This document shows positions 44,681-53,942 of a stretch of 64,000 nucleotides of DNA, one piece after another; within the stretch, counting starts at the first letter, position 1, and each line of letters begins with the position of its first letter. This stretch comes from Nocardia jiangxiensis NBRC 101359. Lineage in GTDB: Bacteria > Actinomycetota > Actinomycetes > Mycobacteriales > Mycobacteriaceae. The notes beneath the pieces are model-generated. The model ran no database searches and was not told where the DNA came from. It saw only the letters and a program-made list of their open reading frames with translations. Made by a program: the position numbers and the translations under genes. Where the stretch lies: positions 122,814-186,813 of the forward strand of contig NZ_BAGB01000170.1 in NCBI RefSeq assembly GCF_000308615.1. Direction: 5' to 3'.

Positions 44681-45577
44681 ATGCATCCCGACCACGATGA
44701 GATGACCATCACCGCTACCGACGGTGTTCAGCTGGCAGCAACACGCTGGGGACCGCGACCGGCAGCGGCGACCATCGTCTACGTTCACGGTCTGCTCACC
44801 GATTCGGGCGTGTGGGATCGCTTGACGCGCTGTCTGCACGACCGAGTTGAGGGCGGAATCGCCCAGATCGTGTACGACCAACGCGGACAAGGCAATTCCG
44901 GACGCCCGCCCCGGCGCTCGAGCACAACGATGGACCAGCTCGCCGAGGATCTGGACACCGTGCTGGCACACGCAGTCGGCGCGGTCGTGCTGGTCGCGCA
45001 CTCGACCGGATCGCTGCTCATGCAAGCGTGGGCGCAGCGCTACCCGCAGCGCGCAGCAACCCTGTCCGGGCTCGTGCTGATCAACGGCAGCGCGGAATTC
45101 CCCGAACTCCCCGGCCTGCCCGCCATCTACCGCACCTGGCCAGAAGACTTGCAGCAATGGTGGCCCGGGTCCCTCGATGCGGAAATCACCGCCGTGTCGG
45201 TCTTGCTGGCGCGCACGCTCCGACAAACGAGCGCCAGCCCACCCCACCTGTTCCGCTGTGACCACACTGTTCTGGTCGATGTCCTGGTTGCCTGCCGCCG
45301 CGCAACCTTGAGCGAGGAGGAGGCCGCGCAGCTGCGTAGCGTGCCCTCGTTCGTTGTCGCCGGTGAACACGACCGCATCGTGCCCCCAGGGCAATCGATC
45401 CGGCTCGCGGACCGGATCTGGTCCGAATACGAACTCGTCTCCGGCACCGGTCACTGGTTGCCGTGGACCGATCCCGACCGCACCGCGGACACCATCCTGC
45501 AGGCCCTCGAAATCGCCTACCGCACCGACCGAGTCGGCACTCCCGACTTACCAGAGGCCGTCGAGGATCCGCTGTGA
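44681..45577 (+). CDS. Alpha/beta hydrolase
   Basis: 298 residues. HG oxyanion motif in IVYVHGLLTDSGVWD, YDQRGQGNSGRPP, nucleophile Ser in LVAHSTGSLLMQ, Asp in VAGEHDRIVP and His in GTGHWLPWTDP: a complete triad. GGAAGG lies 8 nt before this ATG. An ATG at 44573 overlapping the previous stop would add 36 residues of atypical composition. No signal peptide. Unlike two neighbours it should be active; the substrate may be an acyl ester. Confidence 0.8.
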   Translation: MHPDHDEMTITATDGVQLAATRWGPRPAAATIVYVHGLLTDSGVWDRLTRCLHDRVEGGIAQIVYDQRGQGNSGRPPRRSSTTMDQLAEDLDTVLAHAVGAVVLVAHSTGSLLMQAWAQRYPQRAATLSGLVLINGSAEFPELPGLPAIYRTWPEDLQQWWPGSLDAEITAVSVLLARTLRQTSASPPHLFRCDHTVLVDVLVACRRATLSEEEAAQLRSVPSFVVAGEHDRIVPPGQSIRLADRIWSEYELVSGTGHWLPWTDPDRTADTILQALEIAYRTDRVGTPDLPEAVEDPL

Positions 45578-45807
45578 ACAGCAGACCGTCGCTCGGGCCT
45601 GTGCTGCAGGAAGTGACCACACTGCTGAGCTGGCTGGACTGGATCGTGCTGCTGCTGTGCGTGGCGCGACTGGTGTGGATCGGCGGCCAACTCGCGGTCC
45701 GGCTCTACCGCGAGGAAGCCATAGAAGGACTGCTGGGATCTCTGCTCGCGGTGACCATGCTCGGCGCTGCCGGAGGATTCGCCCGCGCGCTCCTACCCGT
45801 GCAGTGA
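45574..45807 (+). CDS. Small two-helix membrane protein
   Basis: 77 residues. Hydrophobic helices at about 21-42 (DWIVLLLCVARLVWIGGQLA) and 53-70 (LLGSLLAVTMLGAAGGFARA). GTGA overlap with the hydrolase gene. It resembles the second small membrane subunit often found beside VirB2-like pilins in these loci. Confidence 0.65.
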   Translation: MNSRPSLGPVLQEVTTLLSWLDWIVLLLCVARLVWIGGQLAVRLYREEAIEGLLGSLLAVTMLGAAGGFARALLPVQ

Positions 45808-45827
45808 AAATGGTTGGGAGACAGACG

Positions 45828-46469
45828 ATGTCACATCCACATCGACACATACCCCGCCGGGCCGTCGCCGGTGCGCTCTGGCTGGTCGTGCTGACCACGG
45901 CCTCGGCCTGCAGTGCCGCACACCACCAGACCCAGCCAGCCCGGCACAACCTCGCAGCAGCTGACCTCCATGAAGTGCCGACGCACCTGAGAGAGACAGT
46001 GTTTCAAGGGATTACACTCCCGATCGCTGATCAAGGCCCGCACCATGACGACGGCACCGTCGCGGCCGGGTTCGAGCACTCACCGGCGGGCGCGGCCCTG
46101 GCCGCCATTCAGGCCAGCGTGCGGATGTCGGTGGCCACCGACATCCAGTTCCCGGCAGTCGGTCAACGCATGCTCGCCCCCGGACCCGGGCGCGATGCGT
46201 GGGCGGTAGCACGCGCCCAGGTCTCGATCACCGCGCCCGCCGACACCCCGCCCCTGCTGCTCGGTTACTGCGTTCGCTCTTACACCCCCGCCCGTGCCGA
46301 GATCGCCATCTACGCCCGGCAACCCGACAACTCCCTGACCTGTAACAGCGAGACCGTCCTGTGGCAGAGCCGCGACTGGAAGCTGTTGCTGCCGGACCAA
46401 CTTCGCACCCAGGCAATCACGTCCGTACCCACCACTCCGGCCGACATGGTCGTACTGGCCTTGCACTGA
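45828..46469 (+). CDS. Exported lipoprotein-like transfer component
   Basis: 213 residues. Signal peptide with a possible lipobox (LTTASAC, about residue 28). The mature domain shares the block AAGFEHSPAGAALAAIQASV with the next gene's ASGFADTPQGAALAACDAIA, so the two are paralogues. GGGAG precedes the ATG. The periplasmic side of the transfer channel is the likely site; role unknown. Confidence 0.65.
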   Translation: MSHPHRHIPRRAVAGALWLVVLTTASACSAAHHQTQPARHNLAAADLHEVPTHLRETVFQGITLPIADQGPHHDDGTVAAGFEHSPAGAALAAIQASVRMSVATDIQFPAVGQRMLAPGPGRDAWAVARAQVSITAPADTPPLLLGYCVRSYTPARAEIAIYARQPDNSLTCNSETVLWQSRDWKLLLPDQLRTQAITSVPTTPADMVVLALH

Positions 46470-46484
46470 GATCGGAGAAGCCCT

Positions 46485-47273
46485 GTGTCCACCCGCCGCC
46501 TCTGGCTGATCGCGATCATCAGCATCACCGCAACCCTCACCGCCACCGTCACACTCGTCGCTACCACGCATCACAGCGCCTCGATACCGCGGTCAGCATC
46601 CACCCGCACCCTCACGAGCACCCCCGGGCCGCCTCCCACCAGCGAGCCCAGGGAACCAACCACCGACGTGTACGGCAACCGACTAGACGTCACCGACGAC
46701 GCTGGTCGGGCGATGCCGCAAAGCTCTGCGGGCCGCGCCGATCCACACAGCCTGGACTACCTGACCGCAGCCCCGGCAGGCATCGACTGGCAGCGCATCT
46801 GGGGCGCAGCCGCAGCCCCGGTCTCGGTCAGCGACGGTCCCGCGCAGATCCACGACGGGCTCGCATCGGGATTCGCCGACACACCACAAGGCGCGGCACT
46901 GGCAGCCTGCGACGCGATCGCCCGCGCCCTCGCCGCGCCCGAAGGGATCTGGCAGGCAGCCGTACGCGAACGCTACTTCGGCGGTGGTCACGCATTGCTC
47001 GATCGGTTCGCTGCCAGCCGCGGCGGTACTCCCGATGCCGCTCAGTACGTGACGGTGCCCGAAGGGATTCGGATCCTGCCTGGCTATCGGCCGGACTTCG
47101 CGGTCGTGCAGATCGCGGTCCGCACACGGGACAGCTTCGCCTTCGGCACTTGGCCGATGGTCTGGAACAACGCGGACTGGCGCGTCCGCGTCCCCGACGA
47201 CATCGACACCCTGTGGCAGCCAGCCGTCCCGGTCGACACCGTGGCCGGCTTCGGGCAATGGAAAAGCCAATGA
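46485..47273 (+). CDS. Membrane-anchored transfer component (DUF8175-like)
   Basis: 262 residues. One N-terminal transmembrane helix (LWLIAIISITATLTATVTLV), a Thr/Pro/Ser linker, then an extracytoplasmic domain (DWQRIWGAAAAPVSVSDGPA ... MVWNNADWRVRVPDDIDTLW). It shares a block with the preceding lipoprotein-like gene. Starts with GTG after GGAGA; the stop overlaps the VirB6-like start. Confidence 0.7.
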   Translation: MSTRRLWLIAIISITATLTATVTLVATTHHSASIPRSASTRTLTSTPGPPPTSEPREPTTDVYGNRLDVTDDAGRAMPQSSAGRADPHSLDYLTAAPAGIDWQRIWGAAAAPVSVSDGPAQIHDGLASGFADTPQGAALAACDAIARALAAPEGIWQAAVRERYFGGGHALLDRFAASRGGTPDAAQYVTVPEGIRILPGYRPDFAVVQIAVRTRDSFAFGTWPMVWNNADWRVRVPDDIDTLWQPAVPVDTVAGFGQWKSQ

Positions 47274-48691
47274 ACCCAGCACTTTTCACCAGCACCGTGG
47301 CAATGCCGGACCCCAAAACCCAACTCCCCGACACTGTCTGCAACCTGCCCGACATCGTCGGCACAGTCTGCAAAGGTCTACGACTCGGCGGCCAAGCCGC
47401 AGACGCGGCCGTCAGCTCCACCTTCGACAGCTTCGTGCAAAGCCTCATCAAAGGCATGGGATTACTGCTTCGCTACGACTTGACGTGGTGGACTGACCTG
47501 CCATCACCAACACTGGCTGCACCCACCGGTGAACCAGGACCCGTACTGGCATCGATCCGCGGATACACCAGCGGACTACAGGTATTACTACTGACCGCTG
47601 GCATCATGTTCGCCGCCGCGCGCCTGGCGCTGGCCAAACGCGGAGGGGTCGCCGGAGAAGCACAAGAAGCATTCCTGATGTTCGCCCGCGCAGTGTTCGC
47701 CTCGATGACCTTCGCCGCAGTCGTCACAGTCGGAACACGAGCCGGCGACGCATTCTCGAACTGGGTGATCTTCGACGCTACCCGCGGCGATTCCAACAAC
47801 GCCGCCGAACTACTGAACGGGATCTCGCAAACCGACGCTGGTCTCGGGACTGGCGTAGTACTGATCATCGGACTGTTCGGGCTGATCAGCCTGCTGGTTC
47901 AGTTGGTGATGCTGGTCGTGCGTCAAGCCTTCCTGATCTTGGTCGTCGCCGCTTTGCCGATCGCCGCGGCCGCGGCCGGGACGGGACCGGGCTCGCAGGC
48001 ATACAAACGGATGCTTTCCTGGTCACTCGCGTTTCTGCTGTGGAAGCCGGTCGGTGCCTTGTGCTACGCCATCGCCTTCAGCGCAGCCGGCGCGAAAAGC
48101 AATACCCAACACCAAGATCCACAGATGGTGCTGCTCGGATTGATCCTGCTGCTGATGGTGGCCGTGGTGCTGCCCGCACTGATGCGGTTGATCGCACCGG
48201 TCGTGGCGACCATGGGAGGCGGCAGCGGCGCAGCAGCAACCCTGGCCGGAGGGCTGGCCGGTGTCGCGATGGGCAGTGCCGGTGGCGACCGCTCGGAAGC
48301 ACGAAAAGTCACCGAAAACGACAGTGGCGCAGGCGGTGCCGGCAATTCCTCGTCCCCGTCGGGCGGGCCCCCACCTCCAGGCGGGCCCTCGGGTGGCGGT
48401 CGCCCTATGGGTGGAAGCACTGCCGGAGGAGGGACCGACGGTGCAGGCACGAGCGGGGGCACGGGTGCTGCTACGCCGACCGCGAGCGATGCCGCCGCGC
48501 CGAGCGCGAGCAGTGCGGGGGCCGCTGGTGGTGGAGCCGCTGGCGGGGCGGCCGGGGTCGCGGTGACCGCCGCTCGGTCGGCACATGACGGTGTGCAGCA
48601 GGCCGGTTCGTCTGCCGCGCCAGCAGCTCGTGACACTGCGGAGTCGGGTGTGGATCCCGATGCGCTGGGCCCGATGGAGGTGCGCCGATGA
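47270..48691 (+). CDS. VirB6/TrbL-like polytopic membrane protein
   Basis: 473 residues. After an amphipathic N-terminus, at least five or six membrane helices follow between about residues 95 and 310 (GLQVLLLTAGIMFAAARLAL, GVVLIIGLFGLISLLVQLVM, MVLLGLILLLMVAVVLPALM). The tail of about 140 residues is Gly/Ala/Ser/Pro-rich and disordered. This is the TrbL/VirB6 layout of the inner-membrane translocation pore. ATGA overlaps link it to both neighbours. Confidence 0.8.
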   Translation: MNPALFTSTVAMPDPKTQLPDTVCNLPDIVGTVCKGLRLGGQAADAAVSSTFDSFVQSLIKGMGLLLRYDLTWWTDLPSPTLAAPTGEPGPVLASIRGYTSGLQVLLLTAGIMFAAARLALAKRGGVAGEAQEAFLMFARAVFASMTFAAVVTVGTRAGDAFSNWVIFDATRGDSNNAAELLNGISQTDAGLGTGVVLIIGLFGLISLLVQLVMLVVRQAFLILVVAALPIAAAAAGTGPGSQAYKRMLSWSLAFLLWKPVGALCYAIAFSAAGAKSNTQHQDPQMVLLGLILLLMVAVVLPALMRLIAPVVATMGGGSGAAATLAGGLAGVAMGSAGGDRSEARKVTENDSGAGGAGNSSSPSGGPPPPGGPSGGGRPMGGSTAGGGTDGAGTSGGTGAATPTASDAAAPSASSAGAAGGGAAGGAAGVAVTAARSAHDGVQQAGSSAAPAARDTAESGVDPDALGPMEVRR

Positions 48692-50160
48692 GCACGCGCA
48701 TGTACGGCCGGTGGGAACGTCCGCGGTCCGCCGGGTTCTTCGGCTTGACCTGGGGTGTGTCCATGCTCGGGCTCGCCCTGATCGTCACCATCATGCTCGC
48801 ATTCATGATCACACGATCACTGCAGACTACGGTGATCGTGATCGGTTGTGCGGCAGTCATGTTCACGCCGATGGCGATCACGGTCGGTGGCCGAACAGGC
48901 TGGGAGATCGCGGTCCTGCGGACTCAGTTCGCGCTGGCACGGGCTCGCGGTGAAGACCTGTACCGGGCTGGGAGGTTCTCCACCATCCCCGGAACAGCGA
49001 GATTGCCTGGGCTGGCGGCCAGTTCACGCCTGACCGAGTACGAGACTCCCGGTGGAAAGCGCTTCGCCCTCATCCACATTCGGCGCTCGGACCATTTCAC
49101 CGTCGTACTGCGCGTACTACCCCGGGGCAAGGAACTGGTGGACCAAACCCAGATCGACACCTGGGTCAGCGAATACGGGCAATTCCTCGCCAGCCAATCC
49201 CGCGGCGGGGAAGTCGTGGCGGTGACCACGGTGCTGGATCATGTGGTGGAAACTCACCTAACACAGCGACGCGAGGTCGCACGGCTGATCCGCCCTGACG
49301 CGCCGGAGTTCGCTCGGACGGTGATGCAGCAGGCATCAGCGGATATCGGCGGAGTCGGGGTACGCGTGGAAGCGCGTGTGGCCATCACCTTCCGTGCGTT
49401 CGGGCAAGGACGTGCCCGCCGCGATACCGCCGAGCAGGCGCGCGAGATCGGGCAACGCTTGCAAGGGGTGCTCTCGCAGCTCTCCCGCGCCGGGCTGCCG
49501 GCGAACCCGCTCGAGGCGTGGGAAGTGATCGGGATGGTCCGCAGTCGCTACGACCTAGCCTCCCAACGTGACATCGAGGCCGCTGGCCGCGGTATCGAGC
49601 GCACCCAATCTTGGGACAGCGCCGGTCCGGTCGCGCACGAGGATCGCTGGGACCACTACCTGCACGACAGCGCCCGGTCGGTGACATGGGAAATGGACCT
49701 CGCACCCCGGGGCGCGGTGTATGAGACCGGTCTGGAAGAGCTGTTGCGGCCGCGCGCGGACGTGCCGCGCAAGCGGATCGCGATCGTGTATCGGTTGCAT
49801 TCCGCGGCGGAGGCCAGTGACCTTGTCGATCGCGACTTCCGCGACGCGCTCGCGGCGGAACAGACTGAGCGCGGTATCGCCTCGGCTGCGGCGTCGATGC
49901 GCGTGGACAACACCCGGGCGGCTCGGCACGAGCAAGTGCGCGGTGCTGGATTGGCCCGCTTCGGGGCACTCATTACCGCCACCGCTCCGCTGGATGCGGA
50001 CATGCCCGGTATCGAAGCCTCGGTGAAGGATATGGCCGCGGCCTCACGGCTGGGGATCCGGCGCTGCTACGCCGCGCAAGCCGCCACCTTCGCCGCCAGC
50101 CTGGGGATCGGGCTGATCCTGCCTGAGCATGTGTCGATTTCCCGGCGGGTGACCGCATGA
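48688..50160 (+). CDS. SCO6880-family conjugation protein (PrgI/VirB3-VirB4 N-terminal-like)
   Basis: 490 residues. Two adjacent transmembrane helices lie at about 19-65 (GLTWGVSMLGLALIVTIMLA, TTVIVIGCAAVMFTPMAITV). A large cytoplasmic part follows that resembles the non-ATPase N-terminal half of VirB4 proteins (FALIHIRRSDHFTVVLRVLP, ADIGGVGVRVEARVAITFRA). With the next gene it reconstitutes a split VirB3-VirB4 arrangement. ATGA overlaps at both ends. Confidence 0.85.
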   Translation: MSTRMYGRWERPRSAGFFGLTWGVSMLGLALIVTIMLAFMITRSLQTTVIVIGCAAVMFTPMAITVGGRTGWEIAVLRTQFALARARGEDLYRAGRFSTIPGTARLPGLAASSRLTEYETPGGKRFALIHIRRSDHFTVVLRVLPRGKELVDQTQIDTWVSEYGQFLASQSRGGEVVAVTTVLDHVVETHLTQRREVARLIRPDAPEFARTVMQQASADIGGVGVRVEARVAITFRAFGQGRARRDTAEQAREIGQRLQGVLSQLSRAGLPANPLEAWEVIGMVRSRYDLASQRDIEAAGRGIERTQSWDSAGPVAHEDRWDHYLHDSARSVTWEMDLAPRGAVYETGLEELLRPRADVPRKRIAIVYRLHSAAEASDLVDRDFRDALAAEQTERGIASAAASMRVDNTRAARHEQVRGAGLARFGALITATAPLDADMPGIEASVKDMAAASRLGIRRCYAAQAATFAASLGIGLILPEHVSISRRVTA

Positions 50161-51857
50161 GTGCACCGACCCGACGCACCGAACGTCAGCCGAAATACAA
50201 CCAGCTCAACGGAATTCGCGTGCTGACCATCAAAGCACGCTCCGCCATCGAACAACAAGCCCGGCAGGGCGGGGTGCGCGGTGCTCGTGCACGCCTGACG
50301 CTGTCCCGGGACGACCATCGCCGTGCCACTGCACTGCATCGGATCGAGGATACCGGCAGCGACGAATTCATCCGGCCACTTGCGCGGCTCACCGACCGCG
50401 GCTACGTCGGACGCGGTGGCGGTCGCGCGTCAGTCGTCCCCGCGACACCTGAATGGCGCTCCACAACAGTGCAAGTTGCCGGGCTGTGGCCGTTCGCCGT
50501 CGGCGCGACCGCCCCGACTGTCGGTACCCCTATCGGCACCCACTACATCACCGGCGCCCCGGTGCATTTCGACCAGATGAGCTGGTTCGTCCGCGGTTTC
50601 ATCACCGCTCCCATCACGTTCGTGTTGGCGCTCAACGGATTCGGCAAGAGTTCGCTGATCCGCCGATTGGTGACCGGCGCTGTGGCATCCGGATCGGTCG
50701 CGCTGTGTATGGGCGACACCAAACCCGACTATCGCGACCTGGTCCGATTGCTCGGCGGGCAGGTCATCGATCTGGGATACGGGTACAGCACGATCAACCC
50801 GCTCGCGGTCGGCGCGCTCGGCACTGTCATCGACCGGCTGCCCGACCCTGATCAACGTCGGCAGGTCGCCGCGCGGGTGGAGGCCGGACAGGTCAATATC
50901 GTCGCCGGGCTGATCGAGTTGGTGCGTGGCAGCCGCGTCGCGGACTACGAAGAAACCCTCCTGATGGCGGGACTTCGCGAACTCTACAGCCCTGTAGGTG
51001 GATTCACTCCCAGTGCGCCGCCATTGTTGTCGGACCTGCTGGCGGTGATCTCGCAGGGCGCGGACCGGCTACGGCAGTTCGCGGAGGAAGACGATACGGC
51101 TTCCTATCGGGCCAGTACGAAGATGCTGCGTCGCTCGCTGCGTGCGCTGGTGGAAGGCCCGTGGGGCGCGATCTTCGATCGCCACACCAGCACACCGTTG
51201 GATCTGTCCAGCCCTGCGGTCTGCATCGATGTCTCCCGCATTCCCGAGGGGGACACCAAACTCCTGGCCGCGGCACTGATGGTGTGCTGGTCCGAAGGAT
51301 TCGGCGCCGTCGCGGCCGCGCACGCGCTGGCTGATGCAGGGCTCGCGCCACCGCGCACCTTCGAGGTCGTCATGGACGAGATCTGGAGAGTCCTGGGCGC
51401 GGGGGAGTTCATGGTCGAGCGCACCGACGCGCTCTCGCGATTGAACCGGCCACTGGGGACCGGGCTGATCATGTGCAGCCACACCATCAAGGACCTGTCC
51501 GGGTTCGACTCCCCAGCCGCGGCGGCCAAAGCGCTGGGCCTGTTCGAACGAGCCCGCGCGAAGATCATCGGCCCCGTCGGTCCCGAGGAGATCGAACGGA
51601 TCCGCGGCGCGGTATCGATCACCGACACCGAAAAACTCCTCGTCAACTCCTGGGCCGCCCCCCGACCGCCGACCGACGACCGCGACGACGGGGTCGCTGT
51701 GCGTGAAACACCGCCGGGCACAGGCTGTTTCCTGATCAAAACCGGCGAGGCGAACCAGCCGGGAATCCCGGTCCGGATGAGCTTCACCCCGGCCGAGCGT
51801 GATGCGGACATCCACAACACCAACCGCCGCTTCGACCACTTGACACCCAAGTCGTGA
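50157..51857 (+). CDS. VirB4-like conjugation ATPase
   Basis: 566 residues. Walker A is LALNGFGKSSLIRRL (about residue 160), Walker B is FEVVMDEIWRV (about 403), and GLIMCSHTIKDLSGFDSP with ARAKIIGPVGPEEIERI are later VirB4/HerA motifs. It energises assembly or substrate transfer through the channel. It lacks the usual N-terminal VirB4 half, which the preceding gene supplies. ATGA overlap upstream; about 130 nt of spacer downstream. Confidence 0.9.
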   Translation: MSAPTRRTERQPKYNQLNGIRVLTIKARSAIEQQARQGGVRGARARLTLSRDDHRRATALHRIEDTGSDEFIRPLARLTDRGYVGRGGGRASVVPATPEWRSTTVQVAGLWPFAVGATAPTVGTPIGTHYITGAPVHFDQMSWFVRGFITAPITFVLALNGFGKSSLIRRLVTGAVASGSVALCMGDTKPDYRDLVRLLGGQVIDLGYGYSTINPLAVGALGTVIDRLPDPDQRRQVAARVEAGQVNIVAGLIELVRGSRVADYEETLLMAGLRELYSPVGGFTPSAPPLLSDLLAVISQGADRLRQFAEEDDTASYRASTKMLRRSLRALVEGPWGAIFDRHTSTPLDLSSPAVCIDVSRIPEGDTKLLAAALMVCWSEGFGAVAAAHALADAGLAPPRTFEVVMDEIWRVLGAGEFMVERTDALSRLNRPLGTGLIMCSHTIKDLSGFDSPAAAAKALGLFERARAKIIGPVGPEEIERIRGAVSITDTEKLLVNSWAAPRPPTDDRDDGVAVRETPPGTGCFLIKTGEANQPGIPVRMSFTPAERDADIHNTNRRFDHLTPKS

Positions 51858-51986
51858 AGGAGATGCTAATGCCTCGAATAGGGCAGTCAAACATACTGTG
51901 CCGCAACTGTTTTAAGTGTGGTGCACGCCGAATGGCGGTGCGATCGCTAAGGATTGCCAGCTCGCCCATCGAAGATGGCGGCCGCG

Positions 51987-52496
51987 ATGAGTGATGAAGC
52001 AGACTTCGTGGTGATCACCCCGGACGGCACCGTGCTCTATGACATGCGTGATCAGTATGCGGGGTTGCGCGCTGCGATTGCCCAGCATGTTCCAGATCTG
52101 AGCACGCAGGGGATGGGGCGCGTGCGGGCCTGGTTCGCCGACAACTTCAACGACCCGGCCCTGGCCGCGAACCCGCTGGCCGATCAGGTATTCGCCGGAC
52201 TGGGCTATCACCATCCCACCGGCTGGTACGGGCCGGTGGCGCTGACGATGGAGGAAAACACCTCCGGACATGTCCCGCCACTGACGCTGGAGGTAAGAGA
52301 GAGGCTGGACGATCTGCTCGCAGGCGTGGAGGTGACCAGCACCGACGCGGCCGACCCTCAGGCACCGAATACCACAGCCGAGATGATCGACGCCGCACTT
52401 CCCGACGGCTCGGACATTGCAGCTGATATCGACACCGCCACAACGCAATCCGCGCCACCATCGGCCCAGAATCCAGATTCAGGGGTCGACCTGTGA
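51987..52496 (+). CDS. Hypothetical protein of the transfer locus
   Basis: 169 residues, not recognised. The N-terminal half (FVVITPDGTVLYDMRDQYAG, VRAWFADNFNDPALAANPLA) looks like a small globular cytoplasmic domain; the C-terminal third is Asp/Thr/Ala-rich and probably flexible. An alternative ATG is at 51975. The neighbours on both sides are transfer proteins. Confidence 0.6.
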   Translation: MSDEADFVVITPDGTVLYDMRDQYAGLRAAIAQHVPDLSTQGMGRVRAWFADNFNDPALAANPLADQVFAGLGYHHPTGWYGPVALTMEENTSGHVPPLTLEVRERLDDLLAGVEVTSTDAADPQAPNTTAEMIDAALPDGSDIAADIDTATTQSAPPSAQNPDSGVDL

Positions 52497-52590
52497 GCCC
52501 GCCGACGAACGTCCCGGTGTCCGGCCGGAACATATCCTCGGCCTGCTGTGCGGCGGGCATGAGGCGTTGGGGAGGGCGGGCAGGTGAGTA

Positions 52591-53733
52591 GTGGGCGCGC
52601 CGAAACTCCTTGCCGGACTCTGCTTGTCGGTCCCGGTGCTGTTGCTGATCGTGATGGTGGTGCTGATCGGCGCGGACCCGGGCCAAGCATGCGCGGCAGC
52701 GGTGAGCGGTGGCATGCAGGAGCCCACGGGCCAATCGGTGGCGGGGCTGAACGATCGCCAGTTGCAGCTGGCGCGCAACGGGGTGGTGATCGGCAAGCAG
52801 CGCCGCGAGCCCGAACAGGTGATCATCGCCGAACTCGCCGCACAGGCGACCGAGAGTACGTTGCGGAACCTGGCCAATCCCACTGTTCCAGAATCGTTGC
52901 GGTACGCGAACGACGGGCTGGGGTACGACCACGACTCGGTGGGCCCGCACCAGATGCGCGCGAGCGTGTGGGGTGGCGCGGGAATGGTGTCGCTGATGAA
53001 CCCGGTCTACCAGATCAACTGGTTCTATCAGCAGGCCGATCGCTACGCGGGGCAGAGCTTGTCATCGCCGGAGCTGGCGCAGGCGGTCGAACGCTCGGCC
53101 CCCGATGTCTACGCCACACAGATGGAACTGGCGCGCCGACTGTATGCGATGTTCGCGAGCATCGACCCCCCATCGGTGACCGGCACGACCGGCGGGCTGC
53201 AGCCGTCCGGTTGCGGGAGCGAGGGATCCGGGGCGCCGTTGAGCGGGGACGACGGGGCGTTCGGGGCCGCGGTGGTCGCTGCGGCCCAGCGGTGGATCGG
53301 TACCCCGTACGTGTGGGCCGGCGGAGACGTTACCGGGCCGACCGGTGGCGGATTCGACTGTTCCGGGCTCACCTTGTACGCGGTCTACCAGGCATCCGGT
53401 GGCCGGATCCGGCTGCCGCACTACACCCAATACCAGCAAGACTCACGCCAAGCACGGCCGGTTCCGTTCGCCGACCGGCAACCGGGGGACCTGATCTTCT
53501 TCACCAAACCGGGCAAGAGCGCTTCCCATCACGTCGCGATCTACCTGGGCCACAACGCATCCGGGCAGGACATGGTTCTGCACGCCCCGGATGTCGCCGA
53601 AACGGTGCGCATCTCTCCGCTCGCCGCGGTGCAAGGACCCGATCGACTGGTTGTGCGCCGCTACAACACCTCACCGACGACCGCACCCGCACCCGGCCGC
53701 AGTACACGACCGGGACCGGCGGGTCGGGACTAA
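52591..53733 (+). CDS. NlpC/P60 peptidoglycan hydrolase of the transfer system
   Basis: 380 residues. N-terminal membrane/signal segment (LCLSVPVLLLIVMVVLIGAD). The middle is a lysozyme-like helical domain (LRYANDGLGYDHDSVGPHQM). The C-terminal NlpC/P60 domain begins at about 228, with catalytic Cys257 in GFDCSGLTLYAVYQ and the His in SASHHVAIYLGHN (313-314). It acts on the cell wall to let the channel through, the VirB1-type role. GTG start. Confidence 0.88.
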   Translation: MGAPKLLAGLCLSVPVLLLIVMVVLIGADPGQACAAAVSGGMQEPTGQSVAGLNDRQLQLARNGVVIGKQRREPEQVIIAELAAQATESTLRNLANPTVPESLRYANDGLGYDHDSVGPHQMRASVWGGAGMVSLMNPVYQINWFYQQADRYAGQSLSSPELAQAVERSAPDVYATQMELARRLYAMFASIDPPSVTGTTGGLQPSGCGSEGSGAPLSGDDGAFGAAVVAAAQRWIGTPYVWAGGDVTGPTGGGFDCSGLTLYAVYQASGGRIRLPHYTQYQQDSRQARPVPFADRQPGDLIFFTKPGKSASHHVAIYLGHNASGQDMVLHAPDVAETVRISPLAAVQGPDRLVVRRYNTSPTTAPAPGRSTRPGPAGRD

Positions 53734-53744
53734 GGAAATCGACT

Positions 53745-53942
53745 ATGACACGAACCTATTCGTCGATCGAACGTTGTCTCACGTGCCACCGAGCCGGCAC
53801 ATGCGATGAGGAGCTGCGGGCGCGGCATTCGTTCGCCACGCACCGGGCACTGCTCACGAACCCCGGCGGGGCTTGCAGCGTTGCCGCGCCATCGTGGGAA
53901 CCATTGCGGCACTTGATGTTAGCGGGTGGAGGCGGTGTTTAG
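53745..53942 (+). CDS. Small CxxC protein
   Basis: 65 residues. ERCLTCHRAGTCDEELRARH has three closely spaced Cys and a His that may bind zinc. AAGGAAA precedes the ATG. Its end overlaps the next gene by 17 nt. Not recognised. Confidence 0.55.
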   Translation: MTRTYSSIERCLTCHRAGTCDEELRARHSFATHRALLTNPGGACSVAAPSWEPLRHLMLAGGGGV

